Notes: a model not told the origin generated them from the letters alone. Counted from the first letter of the stretch, positions 51,401 through 58,832 are shown. The stretch is DNA of 64,000 bases from Aurantiochytrium sp. KH105 (GCA_003116975.1 BGKB01000207.1:31229-95228); one strand, 5' to 3'. Numbers and translations: made by a program.

Positions 51401-51562
51401 GACCATGTCACGTTCACTGCTGGCAGGCTCTGGGTAGTTCTTCGCGCGGTTCCCTTCACGGTCGTCGTCGTTGGGTTTGGGGTCTGGGTCCACGGTCATC
51501 ATTTGCGCCATCGTTTGCGCCCCGCTCGACGCGCCTTGCACATCTGACGTTGCGGACTCCAT
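39479..51562 (-). CDS. Giant ubiquitin-specific protease (USP9X/USP34-like)
   Basis: A single uninterrupted frame of 4027 residues from ATG 51562. The USP catalytic domain lies at about 2748-3135. The Cys box is GLQNLGATCYMNSFIQQL (catalytic Cys2758) and the His box TGTMDSGHYYSFVRE (His3064), with LIINLKRFEFD and RDVNEFAAELFDHV between. A ubiquitin-like segment (about 1650-1715, from YIPIGPGTSFSLRL to KVPAASLSLRLV) and long helical solenoid regions on both sides match the USP9X/USP24/USP34 class, which removes ubiquitin from trafficking and signalling proteins. Low-complexity inserts include poly-Ser/Asn coded by a TGC-strand repeat (44778-44835) and several Asp/Glu runs. A poorly conserved insert of about 80 residues separates the two catalytic boxes. 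All catalytic residues are present. Confidence 0.93.
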   Translation of the reverse strand: MESATSDVQGASSGAQTMAQMMTVDPDPKPNDDDREGNRAKNYPEPASSERDMVALGKELKVLKETTESNDAEWATALARLQRVTDRIRRTIEANASVNRNVLSDAENQLLDEDLLEVVHALFFTCSIAPAHADQTNVFFQSVLRLGKAAMPLDYFALCRIVLMLLDGPVHQPRTIPQSASAAANAAASPKSVRTVANVAAAVHSVSGRRSFYSYRGQPKYVVSSDKRKLFFWPAQSRDIMQKMQARIGQTVELISHASNEAKPLREAAAGIANGGSRIVTLLSYDLKSDTYLVEDQVARGDSDTSQPGSDAPASRFRVRWSNYDEVKTLKNPGAGRAFPLVGDIVHVEIDPRKVLVGRVLQREGFEFMLDVATPPAVASQQSGIKEDGPDGGDPGLDDEERHRLRQGEMQGTDGQGCLRVNLLEKPFRFEPDTSGLKHQHGQSSKSSPEDGTDEVDNDDDDLAFDEEEGVATEAPRQNPLLRLPEPTASFELSEYLVANVNTFAACGGFEAICARIREEQRPLELPFVMAFLRALLAIHSLFTRQEMSAWVHLAQTLYNAVRQRLSIMSDAELKNVQQHPSDLIHIANAAARVLASSSSESDVAKTRSAQCTQERLIMETMVDFLRLSSIEARLFGLHNILEGVRANSQSAAFTRQSSSGSASATSKGSSTPQGGKGQQDGQQRQAAFSGVSAGLQRASGSTSQAALCAFTLIGKDWFKNWLKRANVVSELYANKNLHFEMLSRSTAVILFMSRERILDDRLLQRVWSASLGRDHATMRVIHNLLVSLIPRLSHEERMRFFKDCVAAIPFHEYDEGGEILRFISEVTVVALEADGAPQSHGKLSRSPSTARMSSPDNGPSSRRSNSPAPRVPSSGSLSIAAVESAAVGASGSGPKSAPLGTTSARYGDAFGREEAHMLEYAPDDYWYGLRLLWRFILDDSQTSDDDTIEREDSKDLSSSSDSSEMSTTPSHQHRHDVEAKSRRADDAALHAATSSLAAENSNSSKQIKTLGSSDKVTGDEDDSFVDGVNKGSSEESKLWELRKNQRSGDEPSTISNERNANDERNGPRIVSLEREKMGKDVNGNVAAEDEDQEDVAEEEEGDEEEDNEEEEDEEEEEADKNSTKMGPDATGQRASPPPRRGEELSTKHGKENQALSISRQSSFSRNSRSLAQRREAISLLIKLLSGSSRCASQRGRILQDCIELLRKDKSVPQALEVLRRIITVSPQAKASWFSISENRRTPTELMIERLDKQHKLVRLVCAGLTHYQSRIRLVASGIAGTRLSPEDVDGFCLPGSVYTHLDQLAERFDFLLFVLTNSYLHLKKTPAKELWMAMVAAAPTERSQDIALLWFARSQASGIRRVSQLQEDLTEVGSTAGGAQTPAATPAGDTQAASTPAQAGTATNAASLEANGTKNSSANNSSTTSGSNNKSSGNGKGQPGDLVSKNSVFSEDVAANLFREHMQLLGTESLTPTAFRVYQSFFMAINYRARNLRRARPEHNGTFLARRTRRDQEARALSRAMLNAPNSAFLFRLIERHGSSLEGGDFLWRVALEARRHEVGLAAVAHLVYLHTHVAPRLKGRKGKMQMEFVELCVRKIIEAHKINKAGMDSLKMLRQARRASATLKLFLSQYSEHASLSELSIVVIPPAVGFPGSLTRREYIPIGPGTSFSLRLGEEATLGDLQAMIAEKIKVPAASLSLRLVNNPCRAPDPATGFDDWFTDDEEKFGDIGSDLHQQQQQQAAETGEDKTTRPITVETTTASKEVSAEESGKGGKGGLANHHPPGPGSSHGYRAAEGNSLQAEKLELQGPPKPFADTDLKRTLKDLGIRDWDSIKVLDVKLERATVPGAVGPNGAKKERLQPVGGDERRQDQLVALATPLVQKALESGYASPLAALVAEGTDAKTMSAASSAGTDGVSDPDARVSSLAFSGDFINSICGDMFQVLDPARESEESVVSSDPGAMQNVWDCLLLLQKDEAMVKAIESLDQDWNRLLPLHSTHRLLYALRIVRRKMEAERAFDMPKFDLRFDSRTLHPLGEQSAWLKRFVSGAGTEHLLRILLNHRSLSGPRRIECISVLVQIIAALLYADKGFRRRLAYFLQVSGSRSSFASSLNSPASPYTAISPLSGSQQGLGSPLRPSSPVNSPLQGEDGAIQSAIGGQQDLLPHSSPSQDVAGGSSPAPGDENAFWRLATMINIKSRRAVRRARRNTATPAPNRSVPADSIDLPIEDVPPLETSEQHAANSIISSSKSSSSNSSSSSSSNSKITGTDALTPAEDHQNKQNSKADEIRASEHDQDNEAEQAKHAVPTKPLRPSVSKGSLFAPPPLADVHACRPEDFPRIVESSLEAMLLCTADAFISVDMMREVVDRAMYLVMSCITVGDVETMRSFIRFEHIRELTEQLVIYCEDQVTRARACGALLTLCSLVNSCEGVRDDSLFVERKAFSRDYLILLLPIDKAMHAPLRSEQRDGMLVRRAHRNLSSSCREFHMLMLGLIDMVDENLINAPNFTPKASAAASKPNEEFLWHDHQPEAISSLTREIFLRSLDALLMHESLESFHTDREDQLMIGLLRLLRTVVAKDPSLKTLAAEHNLLKYLYHDLLFANSYTFEGDRARLEMIRSEARQKQSAQQQSPGTPHGSVPTPTSSDRRYSGASYSHGRRARGMLRRSFSGQSLILHDRSALCKSEASRDAAFALLVELLEDCPANLALLCELLEEDGIGGSAKVGFRARFAKEWHYNPLALVKHPQQFTGLQNLGATCYMNSFIQQLFHIPSFSEAILSIRSVRSGTFLHQLQVTFGSLRVSTKHYYDPFPFCKALAEANGASIDLSEQRDVNEFAAELFDHVESESEHAREIVQSHFRGLLVNQIISKDPNNPYVSERPDPFHSLPLDIKGCSTLSEALEAMVQSELLTGDNQYKLESGERVDAIKRTCIKELPDHLIINLKRFEFDLQTLTRRKLNDRFEFPLSLDLEPFTYDYISQNSSVRTPGGSKDDIPDEDSVSRESISGGSVPVSSTESLEGGPEETGSSSRLNAGAEDPQGRMGSGFYQYELVGVIAHTGTMDSGHYYSFVRERRPRFPKVGGQWIEFNDKFVWPYPIDCIPGDCFGGKERIMRSDGSVAEVIKSRSAYMLVYDRKMTQQSQGNWASDASPETKLGNSPGLWSDLEDLEDTKQDSAISSDEDDDDDDDEGDSDNSDVVEEYAPGVEVDDNAANDVNDVNDDGNHIKSSVENTDDSLGLDSGRGFDANLDHLAGLASVDEAGEHAALLVESDGANDEEEQEDAPSVSENHVSAEEQTQAMKAETAGLEVDEEGAETAEEDDEEEEDDDEDLPAPPLITMEQAGLLGRFNISSPQDILAVLDAAAGSDSGSECGAGSARESKNRRGSGDLENKFDPAYGAADSSAFRLSLSPLARSSRREGMRTQRHGRSWEQVAQDRGVDERGIEMLQHFMHRRRRRSSARLDARVLAYASRARDLRQPRDGTQRVSMLKLPSHVVDALLKDNLTFIRHNYVFDASTYKFAWNLMRIGLDAGTEESRAAIARLSIQFLLDVPAHGWGTLVEGLFPEWEVRLVELISGSDSAQRWLLSYLEDKDRVEQVFLLCPKPTVRQAVARLVVASMEGQALANAEAVSRFVRAFHSWLSKQMTTPDACVQYFVIMEAFASLGAVESGMLLDFGLLRPVTKAYTSYEGSVPTPGTKAAASLLRVLVASAAQRRLQRKRSRRHYSILDDLIVVDDSHHDTTDDEEEEDEEEVVEKVINGNVDMSINTEQKLQDAQDAGVKVAYDGATDPHETAATSTSANVSSVSTIPPHVNGDVTVQQDGESTADGGSEGNDAGVSAGASPDETGGASIGVASAGAGNGVLGDKDEALSDDKDGLVNLAVNAGLWRRLIMLDEACAVQMMEDLSRSSERMAMGLASFLVTSILQRGPTLTVHPQVLVLFRLLKQLLLPCAEWRPFAMRIRASYVVEKLVEQLVTAQTKQLARWELVVFHGSKLLLECAARSPEVRICTRAHMAEIASLSPPAGKRSSH
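44778..44835. repeat. GCT/TGC trinucleotide repeat inside the USP coding sequence
   Basis: In the coding (minus) direction it specifies a serine/asparagine run. It is interrupted by TAT and TTT units. Confidence 0.9.
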
Positions 51563-52752
51563 CGCGGCCGTGGCTGCTCACCGCTCAGAGCGCCAGCCCT
51601 CTTCCTGCGTCTGTCCTGCCTGCCCGCGTGCCTGCCTGCCTGCCTGCCTGCCCGGCCGGGTTACCCAAGTTGGGCTCGCTCGCAAGCAGGTCTCCGCGAT
51701 GAAACGCGATAGACAGATAAGCCGAGATCTCGCGACGTCCTCGCGCCCGGGCGGGGCCGGCGCCGGGCTCTCGCCGCCTCGGGCGCCCCTCCCCCTCCCT
51801 CGCTCGCTCGCTCGCTCGCTCGCGCCCCGCGTCGCGCGGGCTGGGCGCGGGTCGGCTTGGCTTGGCCCTGCTCTGCTCTGCTCTGCTCTGCTTTGCTCTC
51901 CGCTCTCCGCTCTCCGATCTCGCGCGGCCCAGGCCCCAGCGCGGGCGCGCCGCGTCTCGCGCCTCGCGCGCGCCCGCCCGCCCTCGCTCGCTCGCTCGCT
52001 CGCGCGGCGCGGTCCGCCGCCTTTGCCCGCTCTGCCGCGGCGTGCCTCGCGCGGGCAGACGGCGCGTGCGGCAGGCGGACGAGGAAGGATGGATATCGCT
52101 CCGGGTCGAAGAGCTGCTGCAGCCCCGGAAGAGAAGAGGGAGGAGAGGGGGAAGAGACGAGAAGAGAGCTCGCGCGCGAGGAGGGGTTCTGCGCGAAGAT
52201 TGGGGGTCTGGTTTAACTTGATTTGCTGGCTGTTCGGGTTTTGTAGAGCTGGTTCGGCTGGCCGAGAGCTTTGGGATGGTGCAGTATACTGCGTAATGGG
52301 GTGAATGAATCTAGGGGATGTGCAGAGCATTTCGATTTATATGAACACGAGGGTCGCAGTTCGAGGATGTGGAAGGCTGTTCTGGGATGCATACGTCGTA
52401 CGCGGAGGCGTACAAGGCCGGCCTCGTGTGATATGATGATGAACCTTTGGGCCATCCTCCCTCTCTGCTTTTCTCCCCCAGAAGGTGACCTTTCTTTGCA
52501 TGAGCCGTGAATGCAAGATCGATGACATGGATGCCATTTGGAGAGAAAATACTTTGCTGCAAGCTTCTCTCGTGGTCTCGCCTCTCTTGTGGTCTCAGCT
52601 CTTGTGTGGTCTCAGCTCTCGTTTTGGTCTCGCCTCCAGATGCCTGGTACTACAAAATAAAAAAAAGGCCGGAAGATTTCCGTTGAGTTTTAGTTCCCTG
52701 ACCCAGCCAGCGGCGACCTTTCAAGACTCTTTCCGCAATACAGAGTCACATC
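51563..52752. promoter_or_regulatory. Divergent region between the USP gene and a small acidic protein gene
   Basis: A 1190-base GC-rich region with outward-facing neighbours. It holds GCCT (51625-51655), CGCT (51798-51825) and CTCTG (51870-51900) microsatellites and a four-copy GGTCTC-containing repeat (52567-52637). Long frames on both strands (Arg/Ala-rich) are composition artefacts. Confidence 0.4.
52567..52637. repeat. Four-copy TGGTCTC(G/A)-(C/G)CTCT repeat
   Basis: Copies of 15-20 bases start at about 52572, 52589, 52607 and 52625. The unit is longer and more complex than the surrounding microsatellites. Confidence 0.75.
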
Positions 52753-53004
52753 ATGTGGGACGAAGCACCGCTCGAGGACGACCGTCAACTTGCACACGAG
52801 CAGGATGACGTGCAAGGCGCGGAAGATGACCAAGTAGAGGAGATTGATGATGTACCCCTGGTGATGGAAGAGACGAGTCGCCAGCTACAGCGACGAGCGT
52901 GGCTTCCCGAGAGGCGACCGACAGAGCCTTTGAGCCCAGAGGCGTTTCTGCGTCTCTATGAGGCTGAGCGACTTCGGCGTGCGCTTGACTCGTTGCTCTC
53001 GTGA
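52753..53004 (+). CDS. Small acidic hypothetical protein
   Basis: An 83-residue frame from ATG 52753, in an AT-neutral neighbourhood where chance frames are less likely. The first half is acidic (EDDRQLAHEQDDVQGAEDD, then VEEIDDVPLVMEE); the second half is a basic amphipathic helix (RRAWLPERRP, then AFLRLYEAERLRRALDSLL). I do not recognise it. Small adaptor subunits often look like this, but nothing more can be said. It may also be one exon of a longer gene. Confidence 0.45.
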   Translation: MWDEAPLEDDRQLAHEQDDVQGAEDDQVEEIDDVPLVMEETSRQLQRRAWLPERRPTEPLSPEAFLRLYEAERLRRALDSLLS

Positions 53005-53188
53005 GTAGTCGTGAGATAGAATTCTGTGAACTGAACTGAACTGAAATGATATGATATAATTTGTTTTGGTCTGGTCTGCAAAGAATGGCACCGCGCGCTG
53101 GCAAAAGGCCAAAACATTGATCTACAGTGAGCGCAGGCATGCCTCGCGTTGCATGCAATGTAAGTGTGCCGTTGCAGTCTAGCTATTT

Positions 53189-54349
53189 TCACTGCGTGCC
53201 CGTTGTCTTGGGACTGCGACGGAAGGGGCGCAGATACCACTTGTCGTTCGTGGCGGATGGCGGCGATGCAGGTGCCGCAAAACTCGAGCTTTTGGCAGTC
53301 TCTACCTCTTCAATGTTGGAATCCTGGTCAACCTCAACTTCTTCTGTCATGAACTGGTCTTCGAAGTCCCCATCGTCATCATCGTCATTAACGTTGTCGT
53401 CGTCGTCATCATTATCTTCGTCATCGTCGTCGTCGTCGATGAAGTCGTTAGCATCTGTGTTCTCGTCGTCGTCGTCCTCTTCAAAAACTGTCTCGACGTC
53501 AACAACATCAGCACCAGCCCAAGCCTCGTCATCCACAGCGTGATGGTCATCATGTTGCGCGCCATCTTCGTCATTATTGTAAGTAGAGATGTTTGGAAGG
53601 GATGCACCGTGGCGGTGATTTCTCCAGCGAGGCCTGGTGTCCTCATGAGGGCTCGAACTTGGACTTGGGACATCGGCTTGGCTGACGACGGTCCATGTCG
53701 CAAAGCCCGGGAGTCGGCTGTAGAAACGGTGAAAAGGGGACGGCGTCCTGCGGCTGAGTAACTCCTCGCCATCGTCGCTTATGTCACAGGGGTCGACAAG
53801 GTTGTGGTTCGGGTCATTTTCTTGCAGGGTGTCTGGAACAGGTGGCACGGAGGATGAGGGCTTTGCAGTTCCGATAGGAGCGCCGTCGTGGCTTTCGGCG
53901 GGGAGCGCGGACGATGGGGGCGGAGCATGCATGGCAGCATCGGGACTGGGCGTGCGGCAATCGGGTGGCATTTCAGGTCGAGAAAAGATTTCGAGCAACT
54001 TTGCACGTATAAATTTGCGCCAGCGTTCCAAGATCTCTTGACCATGCACAAGGAGTTCGCTGCTTAGCGGAAACTTGTATCGTTTCCGCACGCGTAGATA
54101 CCCAAGCATGCCAGCAGCAATGATGACAAAAGACACTATGCCACTATCCATTGCAGGTAGGGCTGAGGCGCTAAGGATGGCTTCAAAGGCATAGCGGCCC
54201 TCAATATCTTTAATGAGTGGAATGGCGAGCCAATCTCGCTTGGCGCCGCGCTGCTGTTCGCTGGGCCCATTCGTCGACGATACGGGTCCGCAGACCACGC
54301 TCGCGGCCATGACTCCGCCGCCTCCCATGGGTACGTGCACCTGGCACAT
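53189..54349 (-). CDS. Hypothetical single-pass membrane protein with acidic region
   Basis: A 386-residue protein from ATG 54349. The N-terminus (1-65) has no signal peptide. One membrane helix is predicted at about 68-86 (SGIVSFVIIAAGMLGYL), followed by basic RVRKRYK (so the C-terminal part probably faces the cytosol) and an amphipathic LERWRKFIRAKLLEIF helix. The rest is disordered: Pro/Ser-rich (120-260), then a very Asp-rich stretch (about 288-345) coded by a GTC/ATC-strand repeat. I do not recognise the family. Confidence 0.7.
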   Translation of the reverse strand: MCQVHVPMGGGGVMAASVVCGPVSSTNGPSEQQRGAKRDWLAIPLIKDIEGRYAFEAILSASALPAMDSGIVSFVIIAAGMLGYLRVRKRYKFPLSSELLVHGQEILERWRKFIRAKLLEIFSRPEMPPDCRTPSPDAAMHAPPPSSALPAESHDGAPIGTAKPSSSVPPVPDTLQENDPNHNLVDPCDISDDGEELLSRRTPSPFHRFYSRLPGFATWTVVSQADVPSPSSSPHEDTRPRWRNHRHGASLPNISTYNNDEDGAQHDDHHAVDDEAWAGADVVDVETVFEEDDDDENTDANDFIDDDDDDEDNDDDDDNVNDDDDDGDFEDQFMTEEVEVDQDSNIEEVETAKSSSFAAPASPPSATNDKWYLRPFRRSPKTTGTQ

Positions 54350-55399
54350 GGTCTCTTGTCCTCGCGCGCGCGCAGGTCCCTTGTTGCCCGCCGGACTGGG
54401 ATCTATCTCTCTGGCCCTTCGCCTCTTTCAGGCTCTCTCCCTCGCCTCTGTCTCCCTCTCTCTCTCCTCTCTCTCCGTGTCTCTCTCTCGCGTTCAACTC
54501 GGTTCTGCTCGCTCGCTTGCTGTTGCTAGGCCTAGCTGCTGTTTGTTTTCCAAAACGTCACGATCGCCGCTCGAGCGTGGAACCCTTTTACGTATTCGCC
54601 CCCCACTCACTCTTCGGGTTCGCGTGTCGGTTTGCTTGCTTGCTTGCTTTGCCTGCAATCCTTGCTTGCAATCCTTTGCTGTCCACGTCGAGATGCGCAA
54701 CGGTGGGGCCACGAAAATGTCGTGTGGAAAGCGAACAGCAGAATGAGGAAGAGGTCGCCGCTGCAGTGCGTCTGGCGACGACGTCCACGTCTGGGCCGCT
54801 GCAGCTCGAGTTCGCCAACAACCGGGCGAGGGCTTGAGTGAGTCTGTTCGGTCGGTCGCGGCGTGTGCAAGTAGGTCGTGTGTAGCTAAGCCGGAGCGGT
54901 AGTAGCCAGCTAACGAGCGAGCTGCTGCTGCTGCTGCTGCTGCGTGCGTTGCGTTGCGTTGCGTGGCGTGGCGCCGCGGTCTCGCACGAAGTTTGCCTCG
55001 GGCTAGCTATAGCTAGCTAGCTAGCTCGCGACAGCCGCGCTGGTCTCCTCGCTGGTAATAATATACGTCTTGGCTTTCCTTTCCCTCTTTTCCTACCTAT
55101 CTCGCTCGCGCGAGCTGAGCGGGTCGACGGGCGGGAGCGAGCGCGCGGCTCTCCTCTGCTCTACTCTGCCGGCTGCGCGCAGGAGCGAGCGCGAGCGAGG
55201 CAGGTCTCCCTCCGAGGGAGGTGGAGCGAGAGTTGGTCGCCTCGCTTCGTCTCGGTTCGAGCCCTGCCGATCTGGTCTCTGGTCGAGTTCTCGCGCCCTC
55301 CCGCGCGGCCTCGGAGACCTGCAGGCGGGGGCGACGGGGCGCGAGGAAGGCGCGCTGCGCTGCCCGCTCGCGAGCACGGGCGCGGCGGCCGGCAGGTCT

Positions 55400-55441
55400 T
55401 CGGCGTCGGCGTCGAGGTCGAGGTCGAGGTCGAGGTCGAGG
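55400..55441. repeat. GAGGTC hexanucleotide repeat
   Basis: About five perfect GAGGTC units after GGCGTC variants. Confidence 0.9.
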
Positions 55442-55794
55442 ACGTTGCTTGCCCGGTTTTGAATCCCAATTCGCGGAATGGATTGGATTGGAATGGAATG
55501 GCGAACGTGACGATGCTAACGACAACGACAAAGACCACCGCGGAGAAGGAGACCACGGAGAAGCCAAGCTCGCGCGCGCCGGGCGGAGGCTGCGCGCCTC
55601 GGCACCCGGGCTGCGCCGGGCGCCTGTCGCGTTCTCGATATACGCGGCGAGGTCGCGGCCTCGGCGCGCGCTCTTGAGGCCGAGCGAGGGGACGAACCGG
55701 AACCGCCGCTGCGCAAGAGAGAGAGCGAGCGTACGTACTACGTAGAGCCCGCTGCTGATGTGCGCCAGGCCTTGCTTGCTTGCCGCTCGCCTGC

Positions 55795-55853
55795 CGCTGC
55801 CTTGCCTCGCCTTGCCTTGCCTCGCCTCGCCTCGCCTCGCCTTGCTCTCCTCG
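55795..55853. repeat. CTTGC / CTCGC pentanucleotide repeat
   Basis: About ten tandem CCTTG or CCTCG units. Confidence 0.88.
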
Positions 55854-56239
55854 CGTGCGCCAGGCAGGTCGTTCGCGCGCGCGCACGTGCTGCTTTTGGC
55901 GATCTGCTGCTTGGACTCGTCTCGCATTACATTAAGCAGGGCGCGCTTTCCCGCTCTTCTCCTCCTCCTCCTCCTCCTCGGCCTTTGCGCGACGCTGGGC
56001 CAGACCGCGCCGCGCCGCTCCGCTCAGCGTCGCGCCTGCCGCGGCCCCGCGCCCGCGCCCGCGCGCCGGCGAGGCTGCCCTTCGCGCGGCGGCGGCACGG
56101 CCGGCGCGGGCGGCGGCAGCTCGAGATATTTCCTCGGCGCGAAGGGACAGAGACCGCGCGTCCCGCGCGTCTCCCTTCGGCGTGCTTGCAGTTGTGATGA
56201 GCAGGGCACGGGACCCGACTCGGAACGGTCGAAACCCTG

Positions 56240-56276
56240 AAGGAGGAGGAGGAGGAGGAGGAGAACGAGGAGGAGA
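56240..56276. repeat. GGA trinucleotide tract
   Basis: Homopurine GGA tract interrupted once (AACG). Confidence 0.88.
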
Positions 56277-56738
56277 TTGAAGCGAGTTCTTGGGCCCAGG
56301 CCTAGGTCTAGGTGTACGTACGAGTACCTTTCTGCCGGGGTGTGCGCAGAGATTTCTTTGCAGGAGGAATTGCGACTGGGAGGGGTGGCGTGACACAAGG
56401 ACGGACGACGGCCGTGTTCGTTCGCCTCGCTAGTGGCAGATCGACGGCTTGGTTGTGCGAGAGCAAGCTGCGACAGCGAGCGAGAGGAAGCGAGCAAAGG
56501 AGGGCAAAGTTCAGGGGTGTTGATAACGAGTTAGGCTGGTTCAGTTGGGTCAGTCAGGGTTGGCTCATAGCTTTTTCTAGCCTTTTCGGCTTTAAGCTTC
56601 TTGTGCGTTGGACTTGGGGCTTGGGCGTCGAGCTCGGGCTCGGGCGTGTGGCAGTACATGATGGGCCGCCGCTCCCAGCAAGAGCCCATCCTTGCAAGGT
56701 GCTTCGCTCTCGCCCGCGCCACACAAAATGTCATCCAT

Positions 56739-58463
56739 TCAGAAGAACGTAGTGGCACTTGCCGACGGGGTGGCGGAAATGTTAAGGTTGCGTGACTTGC
56801 GTACCAAATCCGCCGTCTTGGGCGAGAGGGTGCGGTCGCTCGGGCTGTCGGGCTTTGCTGGAGGCTGGCCCGCAGAGGCCGCAAATTTGTTATAAGCATG
56901 AACAGCCTCGGTCTCCGAGTCGAAGAAGCCAACGCAAGAGTGCATGCCGTTGACGTTGACGTCGCAACGGTAGCGACCCGAGTTTTTGCAATACGATACC
57001 CCCGGGCAGCTCGTTGACGAACGTGAGTGATCCTTGGTATCTGATGTTGCTGCTGCTGCTGGTGCTGCTGCTGACCCTGCTGCACTGGTGTCTGCGCCCG
57101 TGGCCGTGGGGCGCTGCTTCTTGCGAGGCGAGCCATAGTCGTCAGCGCTCTCCTGATTTGCGTCAGGGATCTGAAGCTCGAGATTTGGTCGGCGTTTGGT
57201 CGGCGAGGTGTTCGACTTCTTCAGGCGACCCATCGACGAAGCATCGCCGCTTGCACCGGCGTGGAGCTTGCTGAAAACATTCTTGACGCCTTCATAGCTG
57301 TTGTTGTTATTGTTGTTGGTGTGCCTTGGGGAGTTCATTGGTGATGAAAAGGGCGAGATGAGGGGGGAGAAGGAGCTCGAAGGGAACACCGGCGCAAAGG
57401 TGTCCATGCCGCCCGTGACTTCGGTGCCATAGCTGTTTCCAAGCATGCCAAGGTCTTCGTGAGACAGAGACGGGCCAAAGTCGTATGGGTGCCTTGGAAC
57501 AATCTTGGTTGTCGACTTGGAGGACGTCTTGAAGCTCGGAGAATGCCCGTTTTGCTGGCGCATCTGCAAGTGCTGCTGCAGCTGCTGCGGGTGCATGAGA
57601 AACTGCTGCTGACTCGATTGTGACGGCTGGAGGCCCTGCTGCTGCTGCAGCTGTGGCGAGGATTGCTGGCCCTGCGGCTGACGCGAGCGGTTGCCATGAG
57701 GGACGGCCTTGCTGACAGTGTGTCGCGCTGGGGGCTTACTCGGGATCTGGTGCGCAGGAGGCACGATGCCATCAGGAAAGTTGAGGCGACCCGTGTTGCC
57801 GCGCCACTTCTTGCTCGCCTCATCGTACTTCTTCGCAGCCGCGACCTCGGTGTCAAAGTAGCCGAGAAACTTTTGCACCTTGTTTACAGTAATGACGCTC
57901 TTCCACTTTTGAGACTTGTAGTTGAAGGAGACGCCGCGGAACTCGGAGCTCTTGCGACGACCGGCTTTGCTGATGCTGCCCGATCCAGAGGTGGTGCTGC
58001 TTCGTCGGCTGCTCGAGGTCTGCTGACGCGGCGCCATGAAACCCGTGTTGCTCGTGGGCAGGGAAAAGTGGCTGCCAGTCGTCTTGGGCACAGGCGGGAC
58101 GCCACCGTCAAGAAGGGAGCTGCTCATGGGCACAATCTGCTTGCGGGAGCTGATCTTAAGCTTGGTGTCGGTGGTCGGGCTTGCCGCGTGAGTGGACGCA
58201 GAAGAAGGCGACGCGCCGAGGCTGGCGGGAATGGGCGGGCCCGAGCTTCCTTGTGCGGCGGCGCGAAGGCTCGCGAGCTGATCGTCAGCGTTGCCGCTGT
58301 ATGAGCCGGCGAGCGCGGGTACGGGCGGCTTCGGCACGTCTCCAAAGGGGCTGAGCTCGTCGAGAAAGGCGAGGTCCTTGGTGGTGACATCGATCATGAG
58401 ACCGTCGTGGTCACCGAGCGCGAAGCACGCGTCAAAAAACTCGTCATGCGTACCCAGATCCAT
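56739..58463 (-). CDS. Protein with two AP2/ERF-type DNA-binding domains
   Basis: A 574-residue protein from ATG 58463. AP2 domain 1 lies at about 174-230 (SEFRGVSFNYKSQKWKSVIT; KFLGYFDTEVAAAKKYDEAS; LNFPDG) and AP2 domain 2 at about 484-528 (GVSYCKNSGRYRCDVNV; GFFDSETEAVHAYNKFA). They are separated by about 250 disordered residues with Gln-rich runs and an Asn run. AP2 domains bind GC-rich DNA through a three-stranded sheet, so this is probably a transcription factor. AP2 proteins are classic in plants and apicomplexans but also occur in other protists. Domain 2 lacks the NFP end seen in domain 1. The acidic N-terminus could act as an activation region (inference). A minus-strand, intronless gene. 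Confidence 0.88.
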   Translation of the reverse strand: MDLGTHDEFFDACFALGDHDGLMIDVTTKDLAFLDELSPFGDVPKPPVPALAGSYSGNADDQLASLRAAAQGSSGPPIPASLGASPSSASTHAASPTTDTKLKISSRKQIVPMSSSLLDGGVPPVPKTTGSHFSLPTSNTGFMAPRQQTSSSRRSSTTSGSGSISKAGRRKSSEFRGVSFNYKSQKWKSVITVNKVQKFLGYFDTEVAAAKKYDEASKKWRGNTGRLNFPDGIVPPAHQIPSKPPARHTVSKAVPHGNRSRQPQGQQSSPQLQQQQGLQPSQSSQQQFLMHPQQLQQHLQMRQQNGHSPSFKTSSKSTTKIVPRHPYDFGPSLSHEDLGMLGNSYGTEVTGGMDTFAPVFPSSSFSPLISPFSSPMNSPRHTNNNNNNSYEGVKNVFSKLHAGASGDASSMGRLKKSNTSPTKRRPNLELQIPDANQESADDYGSPRKKQRPTATGADTSAAGSAAAPAAAATSDTKDHSRSSTSCPGVSYCKNSGRYRCDVNVNGMHSCVGFFDSETEAVHAYNKFAASAGQPPAKPDSPSDRTLSPKTADLVRKSRNLNISATPSASATTFF

Positions 58464-58832
58464 GGTTCTTTACGAATCTGTAGGTGGTTCTGCGCGCGCG
58501 CACCGTGCGTGCGCGTCTCTTGCTATCTGCTGCTGAGCTGAGGCAGACCTCTTGTCTAGTCTATCTTGTCTTCGAGAAGAAGGTACGCCCGCGCGTGCAG
58601 CGAGGCTTGCTCGATGTATGTCTGAACAGCCGCGCGGTTCTCGCCTCACCTGGCTTTCGTTTCTTTGTGCGGTGGCACGGGGTCGCGGCCGGCTCCGGTG
58701 ATCGGATTCGATGCGCGAGGCGCGGTTTCCTCTCCCTCTTTCACGGAGAGCCTTGCTGCGAAGCGTTTCTTCTCCCCTGCTGCGAGCCGAAGGAAGCGGC
58801 GTCTGTCTGTCTGCGCGTGCGTGCGCGTGCGC

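Larger units (their letters stand above)
54350..56738. other. 2.4 kb GC-rich spacer without a supported gene
   Basis: Between two minus-strand genes. Overlapping Arg/Ala-rich frames on both strands are composition-driven. Repeats: CTCT (about 54450-54490), TTGC (54633-54650), TGC (54921-54945), GCGTT (54946-54973), AGCT (55004-55027), GAGGTC (55400-55441), CTTGC/CTCGC (55795-55853) and GGA (56240-56276). It should include the promoter of the membrane protein. Confidence 0.45.

Noticed and set aside
51471-52330. 277- and 250-codon frames around the USP start
   Set aside because: Both strands are open at once; the content is Arg/Ala/Pro repeats. The USP ATG at 51562 begins a far better frame.
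55203-55276. tRNA-like sequence (GGCAGG ... GGTTCGAGCCCTGCC)
   Set aside because: The ends pair and there is a B-box-like segment, but the T-stem does not pair and no D-arm or anticodon arm forms. Probably chance.
55097-55927. 276-codon minus-strand frame
   Set aside because: Composition-driven. The plus strand has a comparable frame and no motif is visible.
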